The notes beneath the pieces were generated by a model. It searched no databases and was not told the DNA's origin. It saw only the letters and a program-made list of their open reading frames with translations. Positions 1 through 6,581 of a DNA stretch of 9,453 bases are shown here, piece by piece. A program made the position numbers and the translations under genes. The stretch is from Bacteroidota bacterium (lineage in GTDB: Bacteria; Bacteroidota; Bacteroidia; NS11-12g; UBA9320), in assembly GCA_003484585.1 (NCBI GenBank), contig DNBZ01000095.1:1-9453 (forward strand). Direction: 5' to 3'. Within the stretch, counting starts at the first letter, position 1. The number at the start of each line of letters is the position of its first letter.

Positions 1-591
1 ATCCCAAATACCTGTTAGAGCAGTGGTCATAGTATGTTCTAAATGTGCGAATGATGTAGCTCCGTCTTCAGACTTGAATAGACCTAGACCCCCTAAGTCA
101 GCCGAGTTGCCCATAGGCTCGCCAGTTCCATAATAAAATATATCATGGTTAAAAGGGCTTTGAGTCATACTGGTAGCAGAAAGAGTTGGTGCGTAATCAT
201 TTACGTTGTCCCAAGAAGATCCAGCATTGTCGCTTATCCAGATGCCTCCGGATACACCAGCACATAAGAATCTATTTGGGTTACTATAGTCTACCAATAT
301 ACTTCTAGTTCGTCCACCAACATTGAATGGACCTACTTCTTTTATGTTTTCTAAGTTGTCCTGTGCTTTTTTGTAAAACGCGTTGTTGGCTTGGTCTGCT
401 TTGTACCATTTTATTGCTATTCCAGGAGGGATGTTTCCATTCTTATCTCCTTTTAGTTCTCTGTATTGATCAAACCAGCCTGGGTGCTGGCTCATATCTG
501 GCTCAGGTGCTACTTTATGTTCTAACCCAAACCAAACGGCAAAACTCCCTACTATTAATAGTGTAATTCCTATTCCTAATTTTTTATACAT
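1..591 (-). CDS. N-terminal part of a BNR/Asp-box beta-propeller exported protein (runs off left edge)
   Basis: The frame is open from an ATG at 591 to the window edge (197 codons, no stop), so only the N-terminus is seen. Residues 2-22 form a short Lys-containing start followed by a hydrophobic stretch (LGIGITLLIVGSFAVWFGL), read as a signal peptide or membrane anchor. The mature part contains VGPFNVGGRTRSI and a good Asp-box, SDNAGSSW (about residues 120-127), followed by GTGEPMGNS and a second weaker Asp-box-like stretch (KSEDGATSF). This pattern belongs to sialidase/VPS10-like BNR propellers, which in Bacteroidota are often large secreted proteins with a C-terminal sorting domain; that end is outside the window. 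It starts 17 bases after the VOC gene stop and is probably the last gene of that run. Substrate unknown. No strong ribosome binding site is visible. Confidence 0.8.
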   Translation of the reverse strand, partial: MYKKLGIGITLLIVGSFAVWFGLEHKVAPEPDMSQHPGWFDQYRELKGDKNGNIPPGIAIKWYKADQANNAFYKKAQDNLENIKEVGPFNVGGRTRSILVDYSNPNRFLCAGVSGGIWISDNAGSSWDNVNDYAPTLSATSMTQSPFNHDIFYYGTGEPMGNSADLGGLGLFKSEDGATSFAHLEHTMTTALTGIWD

Positions 592-608
592 TCTTATTGT
601 ACTAACGA

Positions 609-1700
609 TTAATCTTTCTTTCTGTTCAGTCCCATGCTTTTGAGCATCCAACGTGGTAGTGGCTTAAGGGCGTCTCTCTTGGTTAAATCCAAGTACCATC
701 CTATCTTCTTTAGAATTGGTATCTTATGAGTTTCTACAAACTCTATGAGTGTGCCGTCAGGGTCTTCGATATAGCTGAAGTGTCCTGCTGCTTCTCCCAT
801 ATCAAAAGAGTTAGCACTATCTACCGTAAAAGGGTGTCCAGCGGCTTCGCACTCTTCTTGTAGGGATTTCATTCCTATCACATCAAAACAAAGGTGGATG
901 AAACCGAGGTCTCCCCAGTATCTTCCTTCGTAAATATTCTGTCCTTTTTCGTCCATGTTTTGTACTAGTTCTATCTGAGTCTTGCCCAGAAGTGGACTGA
1001 ATCCGCCTTTTCGTGCTTTGCTATGTGTTAGTATTGCTCGTTTGAAGTCGCTCTTTCCACTTTTTAACGAGTTAAGGTCTGAAAACTGACCTTCCCCTTG
1101 CCATATTACCTCATCATAACCTAGCACAGTGGTATAGAACGCTATAGACTTCTCAATGTCAGAGACGCCAATTATAGCACCATATACGCCACCTGTAGTA
1201 TCGCCTCTATCTTGGAACCAATCGTTTGATTCTATGATCTGAAAGTGATTTCCATAGGGATCTTTTACAAAGAAATGTTTTAGTCCATTGGGTGTAGTTT
1301 CTATCTCTTTGGATACTAAGTAGGTCTTGTCAAAATCAGCAAATGCTTCTTTCACATTAGGACTTTTTATCTTACAAATATTGATACCTAGATCTCCTAG
1401 TTTTGGCTCAAAGCTAGCTGCTACAGGAGTACGACTGGTGTATTGCCAGATCTCAAAACCGCCGCCACCTTGCATATTCATAGCTAAGATTGCGTGTCTG
1501 TCGTGAGGTTTGCCGCCAGTGTATGGTAGCATTAGAGCTGCTGTAGCCGCTTCTTCAAAAACCGGCACATCCATTTTTAAATTTTTACGATACCACGTCC
1601 AAGCCTCGTGAACGTTTGGGATGCCAATCCCGATTTGTTGTATTCCGCTAATTTCTTTTTTCAAGGGTGGCGAAGATAAACCAATGGTATAGGTGGGCAA
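609..1700 (-). CDS. Two-domain VOC (glyoxalase/bleomycin-resistance fold) family protein
   Basis: 363 residues carrying two vicinal-oxygen-chelate modules, about residues 18-158 and 171-324. Each ends in the typical DPxGxxxxIxE strand (DPYGNHFQIIES; DPDGTLIEFVE). VOC enzymes usually bind a metal through His and Glu on facing strands. Here domain 2 keeps E244 (IELV), H269 (FIHLCFDV) and E320, but its first-strand His is replaced by Gly. Domain 1 has Gln or Gly at both His positions, so at most one site looks metal-competent. A C-terminal tail (325-363, KKIGWYLDLTKRD and on) follows the second domain; from memory similar tails occur in other Bacteroidota VOC proteins. The start is TTG; no ATG occurs before residue 43, which would cut into domain 1, and an in-frame stop lies nine codons upstream. 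It follows the SDR gene by 17 bases. Substrate unknown; glyoxalase or dioxygenase activity cannot be assigned. Confidence 0.88.
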   Translation of the reverse strand: MPTYTIGLSSPPLKKEISGIQQIGIGIPNVHEAWTWYRKNLKMDVPVFEEAATAALMLPYTGGKPHDRHAILAMNMQGGGGFEIWQYTSRTPVAASFEPKLGDLGINICKIKSPNVKEAFADFDKTYLVSKEIETTPNGLKHFFVKDPYGNHFQIIESNDWFQDRGDTTGGVYGAIIGVSDIEKSIAFYTTVLGYDEVIWQGEGQFSDLNSLKSGKSDFKRAILTHSKARKGGFSPLLGKTQIELVQNMDEKGQNIYEGRYWGDLGFIHLCFDVIGMKSLQEECEAAGHPFTVDSANSFDMGEAAGHFSYIEDPDGTLIEFVETHKIPILKKIGWYLDLTKRDALKPLPRWMLKSMGLNRKKD

Positions 1701-1717
1701 ATTGATTTTTAACTCAA

Positions 1718-2491
1718 TTACTTTGGGTTAATTCTTTTTGCAATGAATCTAAACAGCCAAGGAGTGTATCGCTTAAAGTAAATCATCAAAATTTCCATAC
1801 CACCTACATATATCTCAGCCTTATTGCGAGTAATTCCTCGTTTTATTTTTGCTGCACACACGTCTACATCTACTCCTTTGGCTTGTCCTGGGTCCATCTC
1901 CGCATGAGCAGCTCCGTCCCCTTTTAGTGCATTTTTGCTGATGTTTGTTTTTATTCTTCCTGGGCATACTACAGAGGTGTGTATGTCGGTGTCTTTCAGT
2001 TCTAGACCCAGTGCTTCGTAAAAACCGTGCAGAGCATGTTTGCTCGCAGCATAGTAAGAGCGGAGTGGGAATCCAAATTTGCCTGCAACACTGCTCATTC
2101 CTACGATATTGCCTGTGCCACTTTTTAGCATAAGAGGGAGTACAGCTTTAGTTAGATGGATACTGCCAAAGAAATTGACTTCCATTAGTTGGCGACCTAC
2201 TTCATTGGATGTTTCCGTGACCAATGCTCGTTGGCTTACTCCTGCATTATTTATAAGAATGTCTACTTTACCAAATTTGGCTTCTACTTCTGCTACTGCA
2301 GCTGCTATGGCTTGTTCATCTACCACGTCTAGCGGTAGTATATATGCATTTGATAGTACGCCAGCTACATCTTCCAGTTGTGCTTTTTTACGGCCCGAGA
2401 GTATGATAGTATTCCCATTTTCATTATAGGCCATTGCCAATGCCTTACCTATGCCACTTCCTGCTCCAGTTATCCAGATTATTTTATTCAT
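1718..2491 (-). CDS. Short-chain dehydrogenase/reductase, DHRS7-like
   Basis: 257-residue classical SDR with a Rossmann fold. Visible motifs are the cofactor-binding TGAGSGIG (8-15), D55 after the third strand, NNAG (81-84), N106, S134 in SSVAG, and the catalytic Y147-x3-K151 (YAASK). All four catalytic residues (N106, S134, Y147, K151) are therefore present. The basic stretch GRKK at 33-36 after the second strand suggests NADP(H) rather than NAD(H). The sequence NNAGVSQR and the overall length fit the DHRS7/YqjQ-like branch, whose bacterial substrates are mostly unknown. The C-terminus (MEILMIYFKRYTPWLFRFIAKR) is basic and aromatic and may touch the membrane. The ATG overlaps the upstream PPTase stop by one base (TAATG), implying translational coupling. 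The VOC gene follows 17 bases later. Confidence 0.93.
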   Translation of the reverse strand: MNKIIWITGAGSGIGKALAMAYNENGNTIILSGRKKAQLEDVAGVLSNAYILPLDVVDEQAIAAAVAEVEAKFGKVDILINNAGVSQRALVTETSNEVGRQLMEVNFFGSIHLTKAVLPLMLKSGTGNIVGMSSVAGKFGFPLRSYYAASKHALHGFYEALGLELKDTDIHTSVVCPGRIKTNISKNALKGDGAAHAEMDPGQAKGVDVDVCAAKIKRGITRNKAEIYVGGMEILMIYFKRYTPWLFRFIAKRINPK

Positions 2492-3096
2492 TATACGGTA
2501 TGTAAGATAAGGTAATTATCGAAAAATTCATATTCTAATTCTAGTGATACGTTATAGTCACCTTTAAAAATATGGCCAATAAGCGTTCCTTTTCCTTCTA
2601 GTTTTTGGTAGTCTAGTTTCATGTTGTTTTTAAAATCGAGAGCCTTAAGCCCGTAGTGCTTGTACATTGCTTCTTTGGCACACCAAACGGCGAATAGCCC
2701 TTTTAAATCTTCTGCTAAAAAAGGCTCTTCATCTTCTCTAATGAACTTGGACTGAATCCTACGTACACGCTCAGTTATTTCTTCCATATCTATACCGCAG
2801 TCTCGCTTTTCTGTTTGTATAAAACCAGCGTACTCTCCTGCATGGGTGATACTTATTTTGTGGTCCTCACTATCAAAGTAAGGTTTGCCGTATTCATCTT
2901 TTTCTAGCGGTGCGAAGTCCGGGCTTACCTGATTTGCCAGTACACGTGCAGCAAGATTATGTCTACTTACTTTATCTAGGTCTAGCTTATCTAGCCATGC
3001 TTGTGGTAGCATAGCTTGCAGCTGCTCTTTGGTCTCTGTAATATGCCAAAGTGCAACAATTCCATTCTTTATATGTTTCTTCGTATGTAATGGCAC
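2491..3096 (-). CDS. 4'-phosphopantetheinyl transferase, Sfp type
   Basis: 201 residues. The family transfers the 4'-phosphopantetheine arm of CoA to a serine on acyl or peptidyl carrier proteins, using Mg2+. Seen here: KPYF then SITHAGEYA (71-90, the His that contacts CoA), GIDMEEI (101-107, D103 and E105 as metal ligands) and WCAKEAMYK (138-146, the W-x-x-K-E-A-x-x-K signature). The start is a GTG; it is preferred because the resulting MPL...LWHITETKEQL opening matches Bacteroidota members of the family and the next Met is residue 29. Its stop overlaps the SDR start. No carrier protein or synthase gene is nearby, so it is probably the general enzyme for fatty-acid ACP rather than a cluster-specific one. 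Its start codon overlaps that of the divergent WD40 gene. Confidence 0.92.
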   Translation of the reverse strand: MPLHTKKHIKNGIVALWHITETKEQLQAMLPQAWLDKLDLDKVSRHNLAARVLANQVSPDFAPLEKDEYGKPYFDSEDHKISITHAGEYAGFIQTEKRDCGIDMEEITERVRRIQSKFIREDEEPFLAEDLKGLFAVWCAKEAMYKHYGLKALDFKNNMKLDYQKLEGKGTLIGHIFKGDYNVSLELEYEFFDNYLILHTV

Positions 3097-3989
3097 GTAG
3101 ACCAGAAATTCAGATCACAAAAGTAGCACAATTCGCAGGGCATAAGGACTCTATCTATGATTTTGTCTTAGATGCAGATACACGTACGATGTACTCAGCG
3201 TGTGCTGGGGGCTTTGTGGTAAAATGGGATATAGATAATCCAGAAGAAGGGGCTATGATACTGCAAAGTGGAGAGGCTTTTTATAGTATAGCAAAGGTGG
3301 GGAATACGCTAAAAGTAGGCAGTAAGAGCGGAGTGATCTATGCGGTAGACTTGGCGACTAATAGTTTGAGAGACACTACTCAGCTGCACCAAGGCGGAGT
3401 ATTTTTCATAGGAAATAAATATAGCGGGGGTGAAGATGGAGTACTTCTAAGACCGAAAACTATAGCAGATGGCATAGGTGGTAATTTTAACAAGAATACT
3501 ATGCTGCTGTCGGCAGACAGTCTGCGATGCGTGATAGAGACAGATGATTCACTCTTTGTCGGAGCTTCGGACCATACTATCTATCAGCTAGATAAAACTA
3601 CGTATGAAGTAAAACGCAAACTAATGGGGCATACCAACTCGGTGTTTGCCCTAGCGATGATAGATGATAATACGCTAGTAAGCACGGGCAGAGATGCTAT
3701 GATACGAGCTTGGGATCTCACCATTGGCAAAGAGATATATGCTGTACCAGCACATGAGTATCAGGCCAAAAGTTTGAGCTATAACGGGAGTATACTACTG
3801 AGCAGTAGTATGGATAAGACTATTAAACTCTGGAGTAATGAGCTGGAACTGCTCAAAGTAATAGACTTTGAGAAATATGAAGGACACACGAATTGTATCA
3901 ATAAGGTGCAATGGTTAGACGAAAATATGTTTGTAAGTTGTAGTGATGACCGCAGTCTGTACCTTTGGAAAGTTGAAATAATGCCCTAA
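3090..3989 (+). CDS. WD40-repeat beta-propeller protein
   Basis: 299 residues from the ATG at 3090. An in-frame GTG at 3051 would add 13 residues that are antisense to the PPTase N-terminus and do not look like propeller sequence. I count seven blades by the GH...WD rhythm: 17-47 (GHKD...KWD), 60-87, 97-124 (degenerate, no GH or WD), 138-168, 180-209 (GHTN...AWD), 221-249 (AHEY...LW), 265-293 (GHTN...LW). Seven blades make a closed ring, with the N-terminal strand (QITKVAQF) probably closing the last blade. There is no signal peptide, membrane segment or fused effector domain, so it is most likely a cytoplasmic protein-interaction scaffold. Partner unknown. It is followed after 21 bases by the dCTP deaminase gene in the same direction, so the two may share a transcript. 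No clear Shine-Dalgarno sequence. Confidence 0.9.
   Translation: MARRPEIQITKVAQFAGHKDSIYDFVLDADTRTMYSACAGGFVVKWDIDNPEEGAMILQSGEAFYSIAKVGNTLKVGSKSGVIYAVDLATNSLRDTTQLHQGGVFFIGNKYSGGEDGVLLRPKTIADGIGGNFNKNTMLLSADSLRCVIETDDSLFVGASDHTIYQLDKTTYEVKRKLMGHTNSVFALAMIDDNTLVSTGRDAMIRAWDLTIGKEIYAVPAHEYQAKSLSYNGSILLSSSMDKTIKLWSNELELLKVIDFEKYEGHTNCINKVQWLDENMFVSCSDDRSLYLWKVEIMP
3118..3125 (-). promoter_or_regulatory. Possible -7 element for the PPTase-SDR-VOC run
   Basis: On the minus strand this reads TACTTTTG, an exact match to the Bacteroidota -7 consensus TAnnTTTG, 21 bases before the GTG start of the PPTase. No TTTG-like -33 partner is visible about 19 bases upstream, so support is weak. If used, it lies inside the WD40 coding sequence and would give a leader of roughly 15 bases. 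Confidence 0.25.
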
Positions 3990-4010
3990 AATTGACCCAA
4001 GCAAAAACCG

Positions 4011-4547
4011 ATGATACTTAGCGACAAACGAATTTTAGAAGAAATAGACAAAGGAACCATACTTATAGAACCTTTTCGTAGAGACGACTTAGGTACTAAT
4101 AGCTATGACGTACACTTGGGCAAGCACCTAGCTTGTTATACCAATAGAGTGCTAGATGCTCGCGAGCATAATAAAGTACAGCATTTTGAGATCCCTATTG
4201 ATGGTTTCGAATTACAACCAGGCGTATTATACCTAGGTGTTACAGAAGAGTATACAGAGACCCATGCTCACATTCCATTCTTAGAAGGAAAAAGTAGTAC
4301 AGGAAGATTGGGTATAGACATACACGCTACAGCAGGTAAAGGGGACGTTGGATTTTGTAATACGTGGACATTAGAAATTAGTGTGACACAACCGGTACGC
4401 ATTTATAAAGGCATGCCAATAGGTCAACTAATCTACTTTGTAGTAGAGGGAGAAATAGAGGTAATGTACAACAAAAAGAAAAATGCTAAATATAACAAAC
4501 GAAGCATCAAGCCTGTAGAAAGCATGATGTGGAAGAATAAGTTTTAG
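4011..4547 (+). CDS. dcd: dCTP deaminase
   Basis: 178 residues, normal family length. The enzyme converts dCTP to dUTP, the step before dUTPase gives dUMP for thymidylate synthesis. Seen: an N-terminal MILSDKRILEEI with IEPF and GTNSYDVHLG; the core EGKSSTGRLGI (92-102), where S95 and R99 align with E. coli Dcd Ser111 and Arg115; TAGKGDVGF (107-115); TLE (120-122), with E122 at the catalytic Glu138 position; PIGQLIYF (136-143); and AKY (159-161). The usual Arg before the SS pair is Lys, as I recall for a subgroup with GDVGF cores. A bifunctional dCTP deaminase/dUTPase cannot be excluded from sequence alone. It sits 21 bases behind the WD40 gene and converges on pyrH, another pyrimidine nucleotide gene, though on the opposite strand. 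Confidence 0.93.
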   Translation: MILSDKRILEEIDKGTILIEPFRRDDLGTNSYDVHLGKHLACYTNRVLDAREHNKVQHFEIPIDGFELQPGVLYLGVTEEYTETHAHIPFLEGKSSTGRLGIDIHATAGKGDVGFCNTWTLEISVTQPVRIYKGMPIGQLIYFVVEGEIEVMYNKKKNAKYNKRSIKPVESMMWKNKF

Positions 4548-4806
4548 GTTTTTTAACAATCTAGAACTTTTGGGATTGTATTCTGGTTTATCACGTTCAA
4601 ATACTAATGTGATTACAATAGAGAAGATTCCAAATTATCAATGAGGTAGTTTAAATTTTCTTCAGCTAAGAATTTTTCATGAATCGGATATCTTGAAGAT
4701 TTAGTATCGTACAGTATTAACGCTCACATCAAAATCTAATTGATGGACAGAATAGGATAGAATTACATCAATGGATTGAAATTCTCGGGAATATATTTTA
4801 ACTCCC
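4548..4806. other. Convergent intergenic region, possibly holding a decayed coding remnant
   Basis: 259 bases between the ends of dcd (plus) and pyrH (minus). I find no intact gene and no convincing terminator with a T-tract; short weak inverted repeats exist (ATTC/GAAT at 4780-4791, CAATC/GATTG at 4558-4579). On the minus strand two overlapping frames are open in succession: one from the pyrH end to a TAA at 4701-4703, the second from about 4723 to a TAA at 4613-4615 (ending HEKFLAEENLNYLIDNLESSLL in two parts). They would join with a one-base shift near 4703-4720. This could be a gene fragment, but the open lengths are not improbable by chance. Confidence 0.35.
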
Positions 4807-5514
4807 TTAACTAACCAGTGTTCCCACTTGGTTGCCTTTCACGACACTAAGTAGGTTGCCCGGTTTATTCATATCGAATACGATAATCGGAAGTTTATTT
4901 TCTTGACAAAGCGTGAAAGCGGTCATATCCATTACTTTCAGATTTCGCTGTATAGCTTCTGTAAAGCTTATCTCTTCATACTTGGTAGCTGTGCTGTCCT
5001 TTTCTGGGTCAGCAGTGTATATGCCGTCTACACGTGTTCCTTTGAGTATCACATCGGCTTCCATTTCTACTGCTCTCAGACTAGCTGCAGTATCGGTAGT
5101 GAAGTATGGATTACCTGTACCTGCACCAAAGATGACAACTCTTCCTTTTTCAAGGTGTCTAATGGCCTTTCGTCTGATGAAAGGTTCAGCTATCTGCTCC
5201 ATTTTTATGGCACTAGTCAGTCTAGTATATACGCTTTCATTTTCTAAAGCACCTTGCAGAGCCATAGCATTAATGACTGTTGCTAGCATTCCCATATAAT
5301 CTGCATTAGCACGGTCTTTCATGCCGCCTTCTACGCCACTCACTCCCCTAAAGATGTTGCCTCCGCCTATCACAATGGCTACTTCTACGCCTGCATCTAC
5401 TACAGATTTAATTTCTCTGGCGTACATAGCGAGTATGCTGCTATCTATTCCGAACTCCTTGTCGCCAAGCAAAGCTTCGCCACTTAGTTTTAGTAATATT
5501 CTTTTGTAAGTCAT
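4807..5514 (-). CDS. pyrH: UMP kinase (uridylate kinase)
   Basis: 235 residues from the ATG at 5514. PyrH phosphorylates UMP to UDP in the cytoplasm and is usually a homohexamer. The amino-acid-kinase-fold landmarks are all present: KLSGEAL (9-15), IGGGNIFRG (49-57), [14 protein letters not shown] (74-87), [18 protein letters not shown] (131-148) and [13 protein letters not shown] (158-170). An upstream in-frame ATG at 5601 would add 29 residues ([12 protein letters not shown]...), but family proteins begin at [12 protein letters not shown], so the downstream start is chosen. A promoter-like site ends nine bases before that upstream ATG, so the chosen start implies a leader of about 90 bases. 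The gene is separated from tsf by a terminator and thus probably transcribed independently. The often adjacent frr is not next to it here. Confidence 0.96.
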   Translation of the reverse strand: MTYKRILLKLSGEALLGDKEFGIDSSILAMYAREIKSVVDAGVEVAIVIGGGNIFRGVSGVEGGMKDRANADYMGMLATVINAMALQGALENESVYTRLTSAIKMEQIAEPFIRRKAIRHLEKGRVVIFGAGTGNPYFTTDTAASLRAVEMEADVILKGTRVDGIYTADPEKDSTATKYEEISFTEAIQRNLKVMDMTAFTLCQENKLPIIVFDMNKPGNLLSVVKGNQVGTLVS

Positions 5515-5609
5515 GGGTAGTGTGGTGTTTTGGATGAATGGAATTTCGGAGATTGCTCCGTTTTGCTTAGAATTATCAGACGTGATATGCAAAGTGCTCA
5601 TTCAAAGGT

Positions 5610-5641
5610 CAAATGTAAGGTGAAAAATGAAAGTAACGAAA
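5610..5641 (-). promoter_or_regulatory. Bacteroidota-type promoter for pyrH
   Basis: On the minus strand, TTTC (5641-5638) is followed after 20 bases by TACATTTG (5617-5610). The second element matches TAnnTTTG exactly and the first differs from TTTG at one base. Transcription would begin near 5603, leaving about 90 bases of leader before the ATG at 5514, or an almost leaderless message for the upstream ATG at 5601. The -33 element directly follows the T-tract of the tsf terminator. Confidence 0.5.
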
Positions 5642-5646
5642 TAAAA

Positions 5647-5675
5647 AAATCCCTCCGCCAAAGGCGAAAGGATTT
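5647..5675 (-). terminator. Intrinsic terminator after tsf
   Basis: On the minus strand, 25 bases past the tsf stop, a 13-bp stem (arms 5675-5663 and 5659-5647, containing two G-T wobbles) closes a three-base TTT loop and runs into TTTTATTTC. The GCC-TTT-GGC core and the T-rich tail make it a strong Rho-independent terminator for the ribosomal operon. The A-tract on the other side means it could also act in the opposite direction. Confidence 0.88.
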
Positions 5676-5699
5676 TAAATATGATTAAGTGTAAGAAAC

Positions 5700-6533
5700 C
5701 TATGCTCCTAATTGGAATCTTGTAAATGACTTAACCTTAAGGTCAGGATCTACAGTCTTCAAGAAAGCTGCTACATTCATAGAGCTATCTTTCACATAGG
5801 CTTGAGCCATTAATGTATTGTCTTTGAAATAACGCTGCAGTTTACCATTTGCTATTTTATCTAGCATAGCTTCTGGTTTACCTTCTTGTTCTGCTATTTC
5901 TCTTCCGATTTTAAGCTCCTTAGCTTTTACTTCTTCAGATACAGCATCTGCGTCTACAGCGATAGGATTCATAGCTGCTATTTGCATAGCGAGTGATCTA
6001 CCTGCTTCTAGTGCAGATTCTTCTGCTGAGTTAAGAGCTACTAGTACAGCTATACGATTTGCACCGTGGTTATAAGCTGCTACTCCTTCAGAAGAAACAA
6101 GAGCATAATTAGAAATTTCTATTTTCTCTCCTATTACTGCTGTTTTGTCTATACACACCTCACCTAGGGTTTTTCCTTCCCACGGTGTAGCAAGTAGAGC
6201 ATCTTTATCAGCAACTTTGTTTTCTAGTGCATAATCAGCTATGCTGTTAGCAAAAATTACAAAATCTTTATTGATTGCTACGAAGTCAGTCTCACAATTT
6301 ACTTCTACTGCTATAGCATACGTATTATCTGCAGAAGCTTTGGCGATAGATAAACCTTCTGCGGCATCTCTATCGGCTCTCTTAGCTGCTTTTGCAGCTC
6401 CACTTTTTCTTAGAACGTCTACCGCTCCGTCTATATCTCCGTTAGATTCTTGCAAAGCTTTTTTGCAATCCATCATACCGGCACCTGTCATTTGTCTAAG
6501 TTTATTAACTAAAGACGCTGTAATAGTTGTCAT
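5700..6533 (-). CDS. tsf: Translation elongation factor Ts
   Basis: 277 residues. EF-Ts exchanges GDP for GTP on EF-Tu. The N-terminal UBA-like domain (about 1-45) carries the first family signature, LRQMTGAGMMDCKKAL (12-27). The second signature, EVNCETDFVA (77-86), holds the TDFV loop (82-85) that contacts EF-Tu. YNHGANRIAVLVAL (154-167) marks the core subdomain and KLQRYFKDNTLMAQAYVKD (231-249) its C-terminal part. The ATG at 6533 is preceded by an A-rich stretch (AATAATAGAAAA) typical of Bacteroidota starts. It lies 48 bases after rpsB, with which it is usually co-transcribed, and is the last gene before the terminator at 5647-5675. Confidence 0.98.
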   Translation of the reverse strand: MTTITASLVNKLRQMTGAGMMDCKKALQESNGDIDGAVDVLRKSGAAKAAKRADRDAAEGLSIAKASADNTYAIAVEVNCETDFVAINKDFVIFANSIADYALENKVADKDALLATPWEGKTLGEVCIDKTAVIGEKIEISNYALVSSEGVAAYNHGANRIAVLVALNSAEESALEAGRSLAMQIAAMNPIAVDADAVSEEVKAKELKIGREIAEQEGKPEAMLDKIANGKLQRYFKDNTLMAQAYVKDSSMNVAAFLKTVDPDLKVKSFTRFQLGA

Positions 6534-6581
6534 TTTTCTATTATTTATGAAATGTGATTGGAAATTGTAATCTTATCTAGA

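Noticed and set aside
327..566. Hydrophobic 79-codon open frame on the plus strand
   Set aside because: Antisense to the N-terminus of the BNR propeller gene, which has a signal-like start and an Asp-box.
2079..2429. Open frame of 116 codons on the plus strand
   Set aside because: Antisense shadow of the SDR gene, whose catalytic motifs are all in the other strand.
3072..3079. TATGTTTC as a -7 element for the WD40 gene
   Set aside because: One mismatch to TAnnTTTG and no TTTG partner near 19 bases upstream; too weak to list.
3051..3089. GTG start adding 13 residues to the WD40 protein
   Set aside because: The added codons are antisense to the PPTase N-terminus, and the ATG at 3090 already leaves a complete first blade.
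4913..5299. Open frame of 128 codons on the plus strand
   Set aside because: Wholly antisense to the conserved pyrH coding sequence; its composition is that of a shadow frame.
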